IMG/VR virus record: IMGVR_UViG_3300020281_000051
Coordinates: 1-40,989 of that record
Direction: 5' to 3' (one strand)
DNA: 40,989 nt
Source of the DNA: a virus
This document shows positions 28,101-33,584 of this stretch, piece after piece. Below the pieces are notes generated by a model that saw nothing but the letters and a program-made list of their open reading frames with translations, was not told the origin of the DNA and made no database searches. How positions within the stretch are numbered: position 1 is the first letter of the stretch; the number at the start of each line of letters is the position of its first letter. Both the position numbers and the translations under genes were made by a program.

Positions 28101-29959
28101 ACTGTAGATGCATTAACTTTGTATATGAAGTATTGACCTTCAGCAATGTTTAAACCAAAATTATTATTGTAACTATAATAGACTGAATCTCCAGTTATAA
28201 ATGCATTTGTTCCAATATTAATATCTTTTCCAGCAAACTGACCACTAAAGGTTACAGAAAGATCTTCTGCCTCAACTGGAGTATTATAGTAATCTGGTAT
28301 AGATGGAGACACTACATAAGCGGCACTATCATTTTCTCCTTCTTGTGCAATGTATACATTCTGAACATTGGCAGAGATATCTTGTAAGTATTGATTTGTT
28401 GTAGAGCTTCCTTTTGATATTCCCTTTCTAATGCTATACTTGACATTTACCGTATCAATTTGGGATGTTAAGTTAATATCAAATACATTTTTATCTGATA
28501 CTGCAATTACAAAGATATCATATTGAGATCCATCAGATCCTGTTACTGTGCCAATATCTCCTAATGTAAAAATATTCTCATCAAAAGTAGTTACTCTGTA
28601 CTGTGCAGCACCATTAAGTTTAATTGCAACTTGCACCATAGACTCAATTTCATATTCTGGTGCTGCATTGACTATCCAACTAGTTACTGCTTGATCCTTA
28701 CTATCTCCACCAATTGATACAATTTGAACCTCATCACCATTTTCATAGTAATAAGAATCTTCTGATTTATATCCAAGTTCTCCTAAAACACCACTAATTC
28801 TTACTCTGATCTGTTCTTCATTTTCTTTAATAGAATATGCATAATCTGGAGTTGTAACTTCTTCATTCAAGTTAAGTGCGACTGGACACTCTAGTCCAAA
28901 AAATTGAGTGGCACTTTTTTTAGTATATGGAATTTCATACCTGACATTATTATCAAAAACTACAACAGTACCCTCTGGGGTAAAACCTAAAGTTGAATCA
29001 ACATCAAGATAAGTTTGTCCAACACCAACTGGATTTGTTATTTTTGTTTTGGGGTGAACCGAGAATTCAAAAGTTTCTAATTCTGGGTTATAATCTAAGC
29101 TTAATTTAAAATACTCTTTACCATCTCTAATCAAACTTTCAACATCAGTGATAGTTCCTGTTGCTTTTGGAATAACTGATGTTTCATCTTGGAATAGTGT
29201 TCTATTCACCAAGTCATTCGGATCTCCCTGTAAAGATTGGACAACCAAATCTCTAGTAATTCGATAATCTGCGTCAGAAGGTTGAATTAAGAAATCTCTT
29301 GGTTTTACAACTTGTACGTCAGTACCAAAAATTAACTTAAATAAGACATTAAAAGATCTATTAGATCCTTTTGAATTATAAAAATCTTTTAATCTAGCAA
29401 CAACATTTTTTTCATTGATTTCGGAGTAAAAATCAAGATTGTCAAAACCTGGTGCATATTGACGTTTATATTTTTTGTAAAGTTCCGCTAAAAATAAAGA
29501 ATTTATGTTGAAGACAGTGCTATCCACATCATGTGGAGATTTAACAGTTTCCACAAACCCAATATCTGCAGAATCATTATCAAAGTATGATGTAATTCCA
29601 GAAAAACCTCTACTACAACCTTCAAAACTAGTTGAGGTCTTGGTTTTATAAAAAATTAATTCTTCACCAATTTGAATAATTGAATTTCTATCAGGAAATC
29701 CTTCAGTGGAAGATACTTTTACAGAACTAGTGGTAAAACCAACATCACTTGTTGTTTGAGTGCTAAAAGTAAGTTCTGATAGATTATTTAATTTTACATA
29801 TTCGTCAATATTATTGATAATGTCCAAGCAACCACCAGGACTTTCTAGACCTTTGTAGTATTCTTCTAAAAATCCAACAAACTCTGGATATGTATCCCTC
29901 ACATACTCAGGAACTTGACCTGAGACTAAGTTAAAAATATTTACTCTGCTTTTTTTCAT
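16109..29959 (-). CDS. 7: Giant baseplate wedge protein gp7-like (4616 aa) with YHYH-type segment and tandem beta modules
   Basis: T4 gp7 (1032 aa) is the wedge initiator contacting gp6, gp8 and gp10. Residues 175-217 here (NEKNVVARLKDFYNSKGSNR, then SFNVLFKLIFGTDVQV) align with the C-terminal part of T4 gp7 (RDAVARFFESRSYDFYSTKG, SYKFLFKVLYNEEVEI), and PEFVGFLEEYYKGL (25-38) parallels FEAFCEAYIQYL. The other roughly 4300 residues are added. They include an RG module (79-120), many G-x-GY repeats, a YHYH-type segment (about 1235-1360: GWAYDGNPIYGPYG, FHNGRYC, GVYAYFCT, FPYVIG), another RG module near 2890-2920, and a tandem array (about 3180-3960) of YDNVTG...LxFxC...STIPHTYVSGG units. It lies between gp6 and gp8 exactly as in T4. 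AGGAA precedes the ATG, 4 bp after the gp6 stop. No frame break is visible. Confidence 0.88.
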   Translation of the reverse strand: MKKSRVNIFNLVSGQVPEYVRDTYPEFVGFLEEYYKGLESPGGCLDIINNIDEYVKLNNLSELTFSTQTTSDVGFTTSSVKVSSTEGFPDRNSIIQIGEELIFYKTKTSTSFEGCSRGFSGITSYFDNDSADIGFVETVKSPHDVDSTVFNINSLFLAELYKKYKRQYAPGFDNLDFYSEINEKNVVARLKDFYNSKGSNRSFNVLFKLIFGTDVQVVKPRDFLIQPSDADYRITRDLVVQSLQGDPNDLVNRTLFQDETSVIPKATGTITDVESLIRDGKEYFKLSLDYNPELETFEFSVHPKTKITNPVGVGQTYLDVDSTLGFTPEGTVVVFDNNVRYEIPYTKKSATQFFGLECPVALNLNEEVTTPDYAYSIKENEEQIRVRISGVLGELGYKSEDSYYYENGDEVQIVSIGGDSKDQAVTSWIVNAAPEYEIESMVQVAIKLNGAAQYRVTTFDENIFTLGDIGTVTGSDGSQYDIFVIAVSDKNVFDINLTSQIDTVNVKYSIRKGISKGSSTTNQYLQDISANVQNVYIAQEGENDSAAYVVSPSIPDYYNTPVEAEDLSVTFSGQFAGKDINIGTNAFITGDSVYYSYNNNFGLNIAEGQYFIYKVNASTVRLATSRSNIRSRIFVSVFGTVFNNKFELTRNKGLSLLSQDIIRKFKKPVSKSQDEKDIPISPGGIGMFLNGVEVSSYKSSDTLYNGPIQEIVVSSPGDKNYDVINPPVLEIEDSDDSTAATVGIGTGAEGVCNVRGSLTRINVIDKGFDYLEEPKITISGGNGTGAVAKCKLTKVTHEKTFNAGSLYQNVNVNENSIGFGTFHKFRDFEKVVYKTDGQDNIKGLVDNSIYFVRKVDDVVIKLHNTYDDAIIGINTVGFSSYGDGLQRIVSFSKKNVVGSVEVTDGGSGYTNKTIFVKSTDYDIFDSRINSKKHGYVDKEIVNITHHSNSSLPSGISSTSEYYVKVIDENSFRLSELISVSTGSTIGADYNYINSRYVKITDSGTGTHEYRYRPITVKLEAPLGITTSASQNFDAKIQPVFTGEIISVSLKNSGSNYGSEEILNYNRQPQFNLLAGKDAQLTPIVTTDGGLLDIVINNSGTAYNSPPEIKVLGDGSGALVVPVIEDGKIIQTIILDSGSGYNPNNTFVQVIPTGSNAQFTAIIKSFTINNLERTFQAEKINVDDGILIPALTLNRGLQYTHSYAGRELRRKLLSTSIDQQGNTIYRDDIDNDLVSNSLKYHSPIVGWAYDGNPIYGPYGYANQEGGTVKRLESSWALQIDAERPSTTNFAPGTFIEDYKYIGDGDLDFHNGRYCKTPEFPNGVYAYFCTVNSIPDSSGPFNGFLKPIFPYVIGPTFKNRIIDWNFDQQSNLDFFDINETDWIRYTGCLGLLNPRTKYKGFIQPDAFTEGFTRVESATPGGVNGLFIVNPGDNYTVSDSVFFDSEGTGGSGAFARISAIKGREVEEIQYTQNTVEDVQFLPFGVEGRFVGFASTSHDFSSGNVVTLQNINILSTELSGTYTIGVSTNILTLSQTIGTSGQTGIVTNISVTGNLIFPTCDINDLYLIDNELVKIVGINANDSRVTIKRNINNVSTSHTAGVALQERPRRIVINSGFTTSTQYRIDRELYFDPRQAVITPSENLIIWSDPIPPTLQTAWDYYTVGVGTGTVNYFDSAAPDGSLEAAKVSFASTTIATDGFGLQFSTVSLSADTYTVSVFLKGSLGGEITHIILEDGLTYHSMEVTLSDDWRRYSFQATTSAGQHRLKIGSIGPESINMFTTPTVYVWGAQVELGTVRTTYYSTQGSAILRTANESGVRLIDDAGPSERKIVSTNPHRLYIPNHALSTNDLITYRVESGDGIKVSTGTTDYRLNDGDKLYAAVYDQDIIGISTAQVGVGSTGGFVGVGSAPLALFNFVDYGTAELNSFQTNAISVIEGDVSKKTATVTTKVNHGLLDQDRITFEAVAGIQTTVSIAYDDLNRRMVANSKTFVDADVNVDKNTFNITQHNFVNGQKVILSSSSPPGGLVNGGIYYAIVLDDNTIQLSDFYYEVISSDTEIQIIDITTQSSGKFSSINPELFGTRNSTVIFDLSDPSLTANSLPAFNFYLYSDADLTTEYYTSEGSVGDFDVKTSGVIGQPGAKLELIIDDEVPDELYYNLVPITYNGASISKLGILRDEFNIVNNNKLSIVRSKFTISAPISGVTTNTFSYTLNETPERSGYDKFEALLAYKSSSENAIGPIEDVSIDSIGRGYRKLPYVKEVVSIAGTNAILLPESTTIGRVDDVVLTDIGFDYPSDVTLRPSAQFPYTYKIEPLSKLQSVKIINPGTNYFIPPQLIVLDGFTGRVNTEVELEYTVGETEVEIIRNTTGLYNVTPKILPVNNPNGIRIDSIAYNNISKKVTVGFAVTFANDDSFPFKVGDKVIVENTNIDNSSIGRGYNSANYGYALFTVETANSFDGGDVPTITYDLSDFILPGEIPGNYDAFDSFGTVTPEPFFPTFDIEIAKDTFRRGEVVTAQDGNTGIVQSYDLRNEYLKLRSKQPFDTNDLIVGQSSQNKGIISSVEGISANYKIRSNSITKKGFLKSTGKTNESFQRLHDNDYYQYFSYAVRSPITFDKWNPLVSNLNHTAGFKKFSELTVDSYDPSISGISTNQNLNTLIAVSDLTQTVNLNTVKDFDIGREKTIDVDGNLVSNEILFNLPFLAQYQEFIGNRVLTIDDFSDLFDGERRGFPIKTQTQDIFNIMFDGSDATKVSVGEGTINLTNHYFVSGEVVEYVPPDGNPANSISISPTDFGPGIGTTTLLPSRITIIKQDNQKVRVATSATNALQFNPIGVGLTGVGIGSTHIFRSLEPNNRLLVTINGTIQSPMVGTAITTATASAIGVGTTVISVVGVSSIFGGNLIRIDDEVMLIAGVDNNTNTFTVRRGWMGTTDVAHNNNTKIVKQSGNYSVVENNLHLSEAPWGNIPVGLGSTATSNNEIDYTGLTTSSRFSGRIFLRSALSAGFTTTFTDAYDNNYVYDDISEQFNGINTSFYLKYEGADIDNVVASNTILLIDDIFQGPQRLGNVVTNIEGDYKLEAGGGQLLLGFNGEITDPSIHNDINVNKTPKGGVIVSVASEEGYGIQPLVSAGGTAVVSAAGTVTAIAIGNSGSGYRSGLQTVSVGVQTASLIESNITSIGIATIVDGHVTGVAITNSQVFYAPREISNIGYSSVTGITTVTTTTAHNLSLGSQVTIVGAAFTCDYYPPVDVTNALYDNVTGIMTVTTGLSTFTVSNLTYDNVSGIATINTIEPMKIVPMTAIGRSFSLAGLALSCVGYGNTIGVVGFNYNNTNGVAEIITDAAHGLSNGDDFKMRELIFSCNVGGATGYGQTFTITQFQYDNVTGLSTITTSDPITGIIGIGSDIRLDNLEFSCPGGSGITTTIFPDGTQGNTFTVTNVIASDRFELNVGVSTIPHTYVENDAGQVTAGLTTTMFPDGSQGYFFRVQAVGTTTSFTVNVGPSTISHTYVSGGVVQVGITTNIFPGNQQNSPLGDTFSIISAPDWYTLTFNAGVSTIPHTYVSGGNLIFGHKLKVGTDVSLTGLGFTCALDGGVGIHTYPRISDPTYCGTQVTKINSNSEFELNVGVTTVPTFYSSGGIVEEIIIAPRQINNSPTGSDPAASGTSVIKVVDDFTFIIDSGESPYTHFYKRCGKVTQELPVIFDAPSSYYNVPLVYKEGTVGLGTGATVDLVPSLDSQILTFELNNFGYGYRDTDQLTVAVGGTTGIPTFATKTSNAILPVVAGGDYPHTFVSAVEGSVTVTGIGTTTPTNATYSGSTGLLVLTIPGHSYTTSNTVGIATGTLGFTCGMDGDSTTTFYPKSTDPIAGIVTGITTTTTNTITLFVGISTLVKYPVHDATYDPATGLSVLTIGTHNLTTANSIRLANESLLFKCSLDDYNRIEAYPRPFKDRVYGKSVGITSFTSDSITILAGPSVESQRYQHEFVGVGSFKPFELTVETTFQSKFSGWNVGEFIVLDEIDQFFNGSRRLFPLSVNAEPISFFAKANSGINLQSNLLVFINDILQTPGEGYQFTGGSTIRFTEAPKGGTIGFSTEGDTAKLFMYTGTQTIDVQTVDVLPSVEVGDELQLYSNQSTTFTEDPRLVMEIKAADKVITNNYAGQGVTLNELFERPLTWSKQTVDKIIDSEFIGKDRVYYEPVINPTTNIIRTVGAGDSIAYVNSVRPFFDNPYEGIGTKEKSIVELAITDTVAGATATAVFGVNGTIANVLVDNIGYGYTSAPEVTIQAPIVGDQALAGAQIGVAGTITQINVSAGGTGYDSGPVSSITVKSQGGGFPPTIEDGTNKFVGARLKSETGIGVGAVADVEISPINFNVASISVKEGGKDYKTGDILFIDTFDNVGLGTSARGFRLSSPVRFTVADIKPPQVLVAPPVRYHEECQFVTYQGDYGLVVGVGTTTIGAGTSIGVALDLFIPMDSEIRRSLDIPLTTIQPGDFFQLNNTNFVGASQTSLGSDGSVIGISTLHADMVYECISVSTKQAVIPAGINGLGTTVGFGTTVSTVVVALQSAGSNNVVGLATTAFYGTYSFGKIGLPVRTKRKEFAATNGTSQSGIGTNPIIRRKNPIKYKGYIS
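19308..19626 (-). repeat. Direct repeats in gp7 encoding HTYV units
   Basis: The plus-strand word ACATAAGTATGAG occurs at 19308, 19464 and 19614, spaced 156 and 150 bp (multiples of three). Each copy sits in a longer similar context coding for STIPHTYV or STISHTYV followed by a Gly-rich turn. The spacing defines repeat units of about 50-52 aa. Diverged copies continue on both sides, for example DYPHTFVS near 18620. Confidence 0.75.
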
Positions 29960-29963
29960 ATTC

Positions 29964-31868
29964 CTAGAGTCTTATGTATTGTCCGTTAAGGTAGCTGGAA
30001 GAAGAAATATATTGTGATCCAGAAAGATCAATTCCTGAGGAAATTACATCTGATACCATTTGTATGGATGATAAAGATGTATCTAACTGAAGATAAAGGT
30101 CCTGTAATCCGATAATATCATTAGACTGTGATAATGAAGACAGTTCAATAATCGGATCTCCAAATTTTGTTTTAGAAGTTGCTGATATTTCTAAGGAGTT
30201 TATTCTTATTTCCCCTTTTTTATAATCAATTGTTCCAATATTGTCACGAACAACAACTGGTTCTCCCGTTGAATCTAATTTAAATAAGAATACAGTGCCA
30301 GTATCACTATCGCTAGGTGCATCTGATATATAGACAGTTCCCGAGATACCAGGAACTGAGAATCCACTACTTTTTATATTATATCCATCATCATTTTTAA
30401 TGTAAAATTTGTTACCAAAACAAACTTCATATTCTGATGGATCATTTATTATTATTTTAAAATCTCTTCTAATAGCAACGTTTGTGATATTAGAAGTTAT
30501 TGCATTTGAAGAATCGTCTATCAACTTCAAAAATTTACTGTATTTGAATCTAGAACCATATCTATTTAACTCATCAGATTTAGCAAAAGATTCTACATTT
30601 TTTTGAACTAGCGCCCTAATTTTTGAAGAATCACCAAGGTTTTGGTTGTAGTACACATTAGATTGATACTCAATGTAAAGATACTTGAGATCAATAAATT
30701 CTGGAATAATTCCAGCAACAGCATAATTCCTTAGAGACGTTTTAATATTGTCTTTTACTATATTTGGTAAATATGATCCATTTTTTGGTTTTACTGTAAT
30801 AAAAACTTTTCCATACTTTGGTGGATCAAGTTCTTCCCCACCGAACACGGATACAGAATCTGCTTCTGGATATATTTTGGGTATTAACGCTTCGTAATCA
30901 GATGCTGTAACCGCTCTATTCTGAGATGCATAGACTCTAGGAGCAAGTTTTTTAATGGATTCGACTGATTCTATAGCAGCACCATCTCCCGCCGCTTCTA
31001 CGGTCGTTACGAGGGGTGCTATGACCTTTACTGGACTACCATTGTTATCAAAGAATCTACCAGAGAATCTAAATGAATCAATTCCATTTCCTTTTTCACC
31101 GTTAGTAACAACATAATTGACAATGATAAAATTATCATTCTTTAACTTACTTCCGAAAGATCCATCACCAAAAAGTAATTCATATCTTTGATCTTCGATC
31201 TCATTGATGAAAAATACATCATCAGTTGGTTTAACATCAGTTAAATTATTTGCAAACTTATATACTCTTGTTATATTACTATTCTTACTTTCTCTTACTT
31301 CTACTCTAATCAGATTAGTATCAATATTTGGATTCTGTAGAATAAATCTTTGATTTTTATTATTGCTATCTACAACAAAAGTATTTTGTACGTATGCTCC
31401 TTCATAGATATCAACACCATCAAAGGACACTAGACCTTGAGACACTGGAGACGTTATATCTTCAGGAATAGAGTACACATAACTACGACCACCAAACGTC
31501 ACCGCAGAGGTCGCTACAATGCCCTTACGGAGCGTTACCGACACTGGGTTAGTAGAGAATGACGATAGATCAATATAAAACGATATAGACGCTCTGGACG
31601 CTGTTACAGATCGTGGAAGATATCCAAGATTTCTTGCTAACGATACAACATTCTCTCTCAATGTTGCACCATCTAAGAATACCTCATTACTGAGCATATT
31701 AGCATTATATGCACTAATATAAGTGTTATATGCTAATGTATCTAAAAGTACAGTAAAGTTAGATCCTTCAAAATCATAGTCAGTAAATTTGCCATCTGCC
31801 CGCAGATAGCTCTTTATTGATGCTTTGATTTCGTTAAAATCTAAAGAGGCTACGTTGACTAGTGACAT
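29964..31868 (-). CDS. 6: Baseplate wedge protein (gp6-like)
   Basis: T4 gp6 is the structural core of the wedge and forms the iris dimer ring around the baseplate hub; it belongs to the J/gp47 family. The protein has 634 aa (T4: 660). The opening FNEIKASIKSYLRADGKFTD, then TVLLDTLAYNTYISAYNANM and FLDGATLRENVVSLARNLGY, are characteristic gp6 blocks. The ATG directly follows the gp25 stop (TAAATG), in the wedge operon order 25-6-7-8. Confidence 0.94.
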   Translation of the reverse strand: MSLVNVASLDFNEIKASIKSYLRADGKFTDYDFEGSNFTVLLDTLAYNTYISAYNANMLSNEVFLDGATLRENVVSLARNLGYLPRSVTASRASISFYIDLSSFSTNPVSVTLRKGIVATSAVTFGGRSYVYSIPEDITSPVSQGLVSFDGVDIYEGAYVQNTFVVDSNNKNQRFILQNPNIDTNLIRVEVRESKNSNITRVYKFANNLTDVKPTDDVFFINEIEDQRYELLFGDGSFGSKLKNDNFIIVNYVVTNGEKGNGIDSFRFSGRFFDNNGSPVKVIAPLVTTVEAAGDGAAIESVESIKKLAPRVYASQNRAVTASDYEALIPKIYPEADSVSVFGGEELDPPKYGKVFITVKPKNGSYLPNIVKDNIKTSLRNYAVAGIIPEFIDLKYLYIEYQSNVYYNQNLGDSSKIRALVQKNVESFAKSDELNRYGSRFKYSKFLKLIDDSSNAITSNITNVAIRRDFKIIINDPSEYEVCFGNKFYIKNDDGYNIKSSGFSVPGISGTVYISDAPSDSDTGTVFLFKLDSTGEPVVVRDNIGTIDYKKGEIRINSLEISATSKTKFGDPIIELSSLSQSNDIIGLQDLYLQLDTSLSSIQMVSDVISSGIDLSGSQYISSSSYLNGQYIRL

Positions 31869-32270
31869 TTATCGTGACGGTAGTAATACGAACTGCAATT
31901 GTTGGGCTTGAGCATCAATTCCAACGATAAAATACTTTATTGTCACATCCATTTGACCTAGATCATAATTTGGAACTACTTTTACTAATTCTAATTCAAC
32001 TCTAGGTTCATTCTCTTTAATTACAATTTCAATTTCATCTTGTAAACTCTTTGCAGTAAAAAAGCTTATATTTTCAAATAATAATCTATTGACAGCACAA
32101 CCAAAATCTGGATCAAAAGGTTTTTCTCCTTGTATGGTCAAGACCAGATTTTGAACCGCTCTTGATATTGCATATTCATTTTTCAAAATAACTAAGTCTC
32201 GCGTCAAAGGATTTCTCTTTAACGTGAGACTTATATCTCTAAATCCTATACTAGTGCGATCAAGCGGCAT
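31869..32270 (-). CDS. 25: Baseplate wedge protein (gp25-like)
   Basis: gp25 is a small lysozyme-fold-like sheath-initiator component of contractile tails that binds gp6 and gp53 and has no catalytic role. At 133 aa it matches T4 gp25 (132 aa). It has the conserved IQGEKPFDPDFGCAVNRLLF block, with N-terminal DLVILKNEYAISRAVQNLVL. The family EPR core motif is present (residues 88-90, in KENEPRVELE). It is the first gene of the wedge operon and is preceded by a late-type promoter. Confidence 0.95.
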   Translation of the reverse strand: MPLDRTSIGFRDISLTLKRNPLTRDLVILKNEYAISRAVQNLVLTIQGEKPFDPDFGCAVNRLLFENISFFTAKSLQDEIEIVIKENEPRVELELVKVVPNYDLGQMDVTIKYFIVGIDAQAQQLQFVLLPSR

Positions 32271-32299
32271 GATATTTATTAAATGTTTGCCTTATCACT

Positions 32300-32309
32300 T
32301 ATTTATCAC
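32300..32309 (-). promoter_or_regulatory. T4-type late promoter (GTGATAAATA) upstream of gp25
   Basis: The minus strand reads GTGATAAATAAG ending about 29 bp before the gp25 ATG, in the 53-bp gap after the 58-aa gene. The position fits a late promoter for the wedge operon. A second AT-rich word, AATAAATATC, lies right at the ATG, too close to act as its -10. Confidence 0.5.
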
Positions 32310-32323
32310 ACTTTTTATGAACT

Positions 32324-32500
32324 TCAGTCTTCCAAACGCTCCAGATAATCGGTCTCTGGAGAGTGAAGTTCTTCTTTCTGCTTTGCACGACGTTTTCTTG
32401 CTGCCATATCGAGATATTTGTCACTATCAACCTCTGTAATTAGGGTCATTCCCTCTTCAATGAAGATTTCTCCCTTATCGACCTTGTGATAATTGCCCAT
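32324..32500 (-). CDS. Small protein (58 aa), function unknown
   Basis: A 58-codon frame opens MGNYHKVDKGEIFIEEGMTL and continues with a basic patch (AARKRRAKQKEE) and an acidic end (YLERLED, then TGA). It has the strongest ribosome-binding site in the window, AAGGAG followed by an A-rich spacer before the ATG, which supports it being real. It sits between the 234-aa gene and gp25. No domain was recognised. Confidence 0.8.
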   Translation of the reverse strand: MGNYHKVDKGEIFIEEGMTLITEVDSDKYLDMAARKRRAKQKEELHSPETDYLERLED

Positions 32501-32548
32501 TTTTTGCTCCTTAGTTGAATTTTGGAACTTTTAGAGGGGTTACTATCC

Positions 32549-33253
32549 CTATTGTGTATCAAGAGGTCTGTTTTCTTGTGATTTGTAGGTCTCAATACCC
32601 TCTTTTTCACGTTCTTTTGCTGTTTTCCAAAAATATTCTTCCTCACGACCCATACCAAGTCGATCAAAACCGTTCTCAACCGAGTAAAATTCTGTAGAAA
32701 CCTTAAAATCGGGCATTTTTGGTTCTACAGGAGTTAAACTATTGTCAAAAATACGCATTCTGTTGTTTGGATACAGTGCATACTGCCCATTTTCGAGTTC
32801 AATGAGGTTGTGTGACTTGTGCTCAGCGGGATTTTCGCTTGTTGCATAGTCAATAACATCAGGATCTTGATGATAATTGTCTATTGTGCAAATATATGTG
32901 CCTTTTTGTATTCCATGGTCTCTAGTATATAGTTCAAAGTCCATCGACCCAATAAATTGTTTACAAATGGAGACAACGCCATAATCCATACAGTTCCAAA
33001 ACTGTAAATTTGGAAGATTCATGTCTGGATCTGGTAAAACAGGATCAGAGAGAAACGCGCTGATAGGCAGTTTATCATACATTGCTGCATATTCAGGCAA
33101 ATACGTCTCAAAATAAAAAGCACGTCCAGGAATCGACTTTGCCGATACCCAGACGCCTTTAACAAACTCACCATGCCCAAATTGGTGGTCGGTAAGGTAT
33201 TCTTTACGAACCCAAACTTCTTGAGATGGGAGATTGCAGATTAAAGCTGCCAT
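32549..33253 (-). CDS. Conserved-looking cyanophage protein (234 aa), function unknown
   Basis: No catalytic motif was recognised. The sequence opens MAALICNLPSQEVWVRKEYL and is rich in aromatic residues (VSAKSIPGRAFYFETYLPEY, NCMDYGVVSICKQFIGSMDF). Its charged C-terminal tail (GREEEYFWKTAKEREKEGIE) is probably helical. I recall similar proteins near the baseplate wedge genes of marine T4-like phages, but no function. The upstream gap contains a GTAAATA late-like box and the short inverted repeat AGTAGTT-TTT-AACTACT (33257-33273) in the putative leader. ATG start; no clear Shine-Dalgarno. Confidence 0.85.
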   Translation of the reverse strand: MAALICNLPSQEVWVRKEYLTDHQFGHGEFVKGVWVSAKSIPGRAFYFETYLPEYAAMYDKLPISAFLSDPVLPDPDMNLPNLQFWNCMDYGVVSICKQFIGSMDFELYTRDHGIQKGTYICTIDNYHQDPDVIDYATSENPAEHKSHNLIELENGQYALYPNNRMRIFDNSLTPVEPKMPDFKVSTEFYSVENGFDRLGMGREEEYFWKTAKEREKEGIETYKSQENRPLDTQ

Positions 33254-33275
33254 AACAGTAGTTTTTAACTACTAC

Positions 33276-33283
33276 TATTTACC
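33276..33283 (-). promoter_or_regulatory. Late-type promoter variant (GGTAAATA) overlapping the stop of the 48-aa gene
   Basis: The minus strand reads GGTAAATAGT 23-30 bp before the ATG of the 234-aa gene. The TAA is the stop of the upstream 48-aa gene. It departs from GATAAATA at one core position, so confidence is lower than for the other late boxes. Confidence 0.35.
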
Positions 33284-33425
33284 GTCCTTGTCCTCTGTAA
33301 CGCTTTTTAGCCGAGTTACGCGAGGTGGCAGCATATTTTGTATGCTGTCCGCTTCCCTGACGAGTTTTTTTCGGGGTAGACTCGATGAACTGAGTGCCCA
33401 AAAGGGACTTTTTAACTTTTGCCAT
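33279..33425 (-). CDS. Small basic protein (48 aa), function unknown
   Basis: A 48-codon frame opens MAKVKKSLLGTQFIESTPKK and continues TRQGSGQHTKYAATSRNSAKKRYRGQGR as a basic, Gly/Ser/Thr-rich tail. It has about 12 Lys/Arg and one Glu, so nucleic-acid or ribosome contact is possible, which is inference. I recall nearly identical small proteins in marine T4-like phages. It starts 5 bp after the stop of the 50-aa gene. Confidence 0.8.
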   Translation of the reverse strand: MAKVKKSLLGTQFIESTPKKTRQGSGQHTKYAATSRNSAKKRYRGQGR

Positions 33426-33430
33426 AATAA

Positions 33431-33583
33431 TTACTCAATAGGTTCTAGTTCAAGATCGGAAGGTTCAAAGTCAGCACCTTCATAGTACTGCATAGCAAGT
33501 TCTTGAAGGATTTCTGCTGCTTCATCAAAAGGGATGTCAGAGTAAATCTTACGTCCCTTACATTTGATATTAACTCTTTGCAT
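33431..33583 (-). CDS. Small acidic protein (50 aa), function unknown
   Basis: It opens MQRVNIKCKGRKIYSDIPFD, then EAAEILQELAMQYYEGADF and an acidic tail ending LELEPIE. The pattern is a short beta hairpin, a helix and an acidic end. The ATG at 33583 lies one base after the TGA of the glycosyltransferase gene. The open frame extends further upstream within that gene, but the extension is only its shadow. Confidence 0.78.
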   Translation of the reverse strand: MQRVNIKCKGRKIYSDIPFDEAAEILQELAMQYYEGADFEPSDLELEPIE

Positions 33584-33584
33584 A

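Noticed and set aside
32446-32679. Minus-strand 77-codon frame between gp25 and the 234-aa gene
   Set aside because: It overlaps both the 234-aa and the 58-aa genes. The 58-aa frame has a strong AAGGAG ribosome site and fits the gap better.
33257-33273. Inverted repeat AGTAGTT-TTT-AACTACT taken as a terminator
   Set aside because: The stem is AT-rich with a 3-nt loop and no T run, and it sits in the leader of the 234-aa gene, so I left it as a note in that entry.
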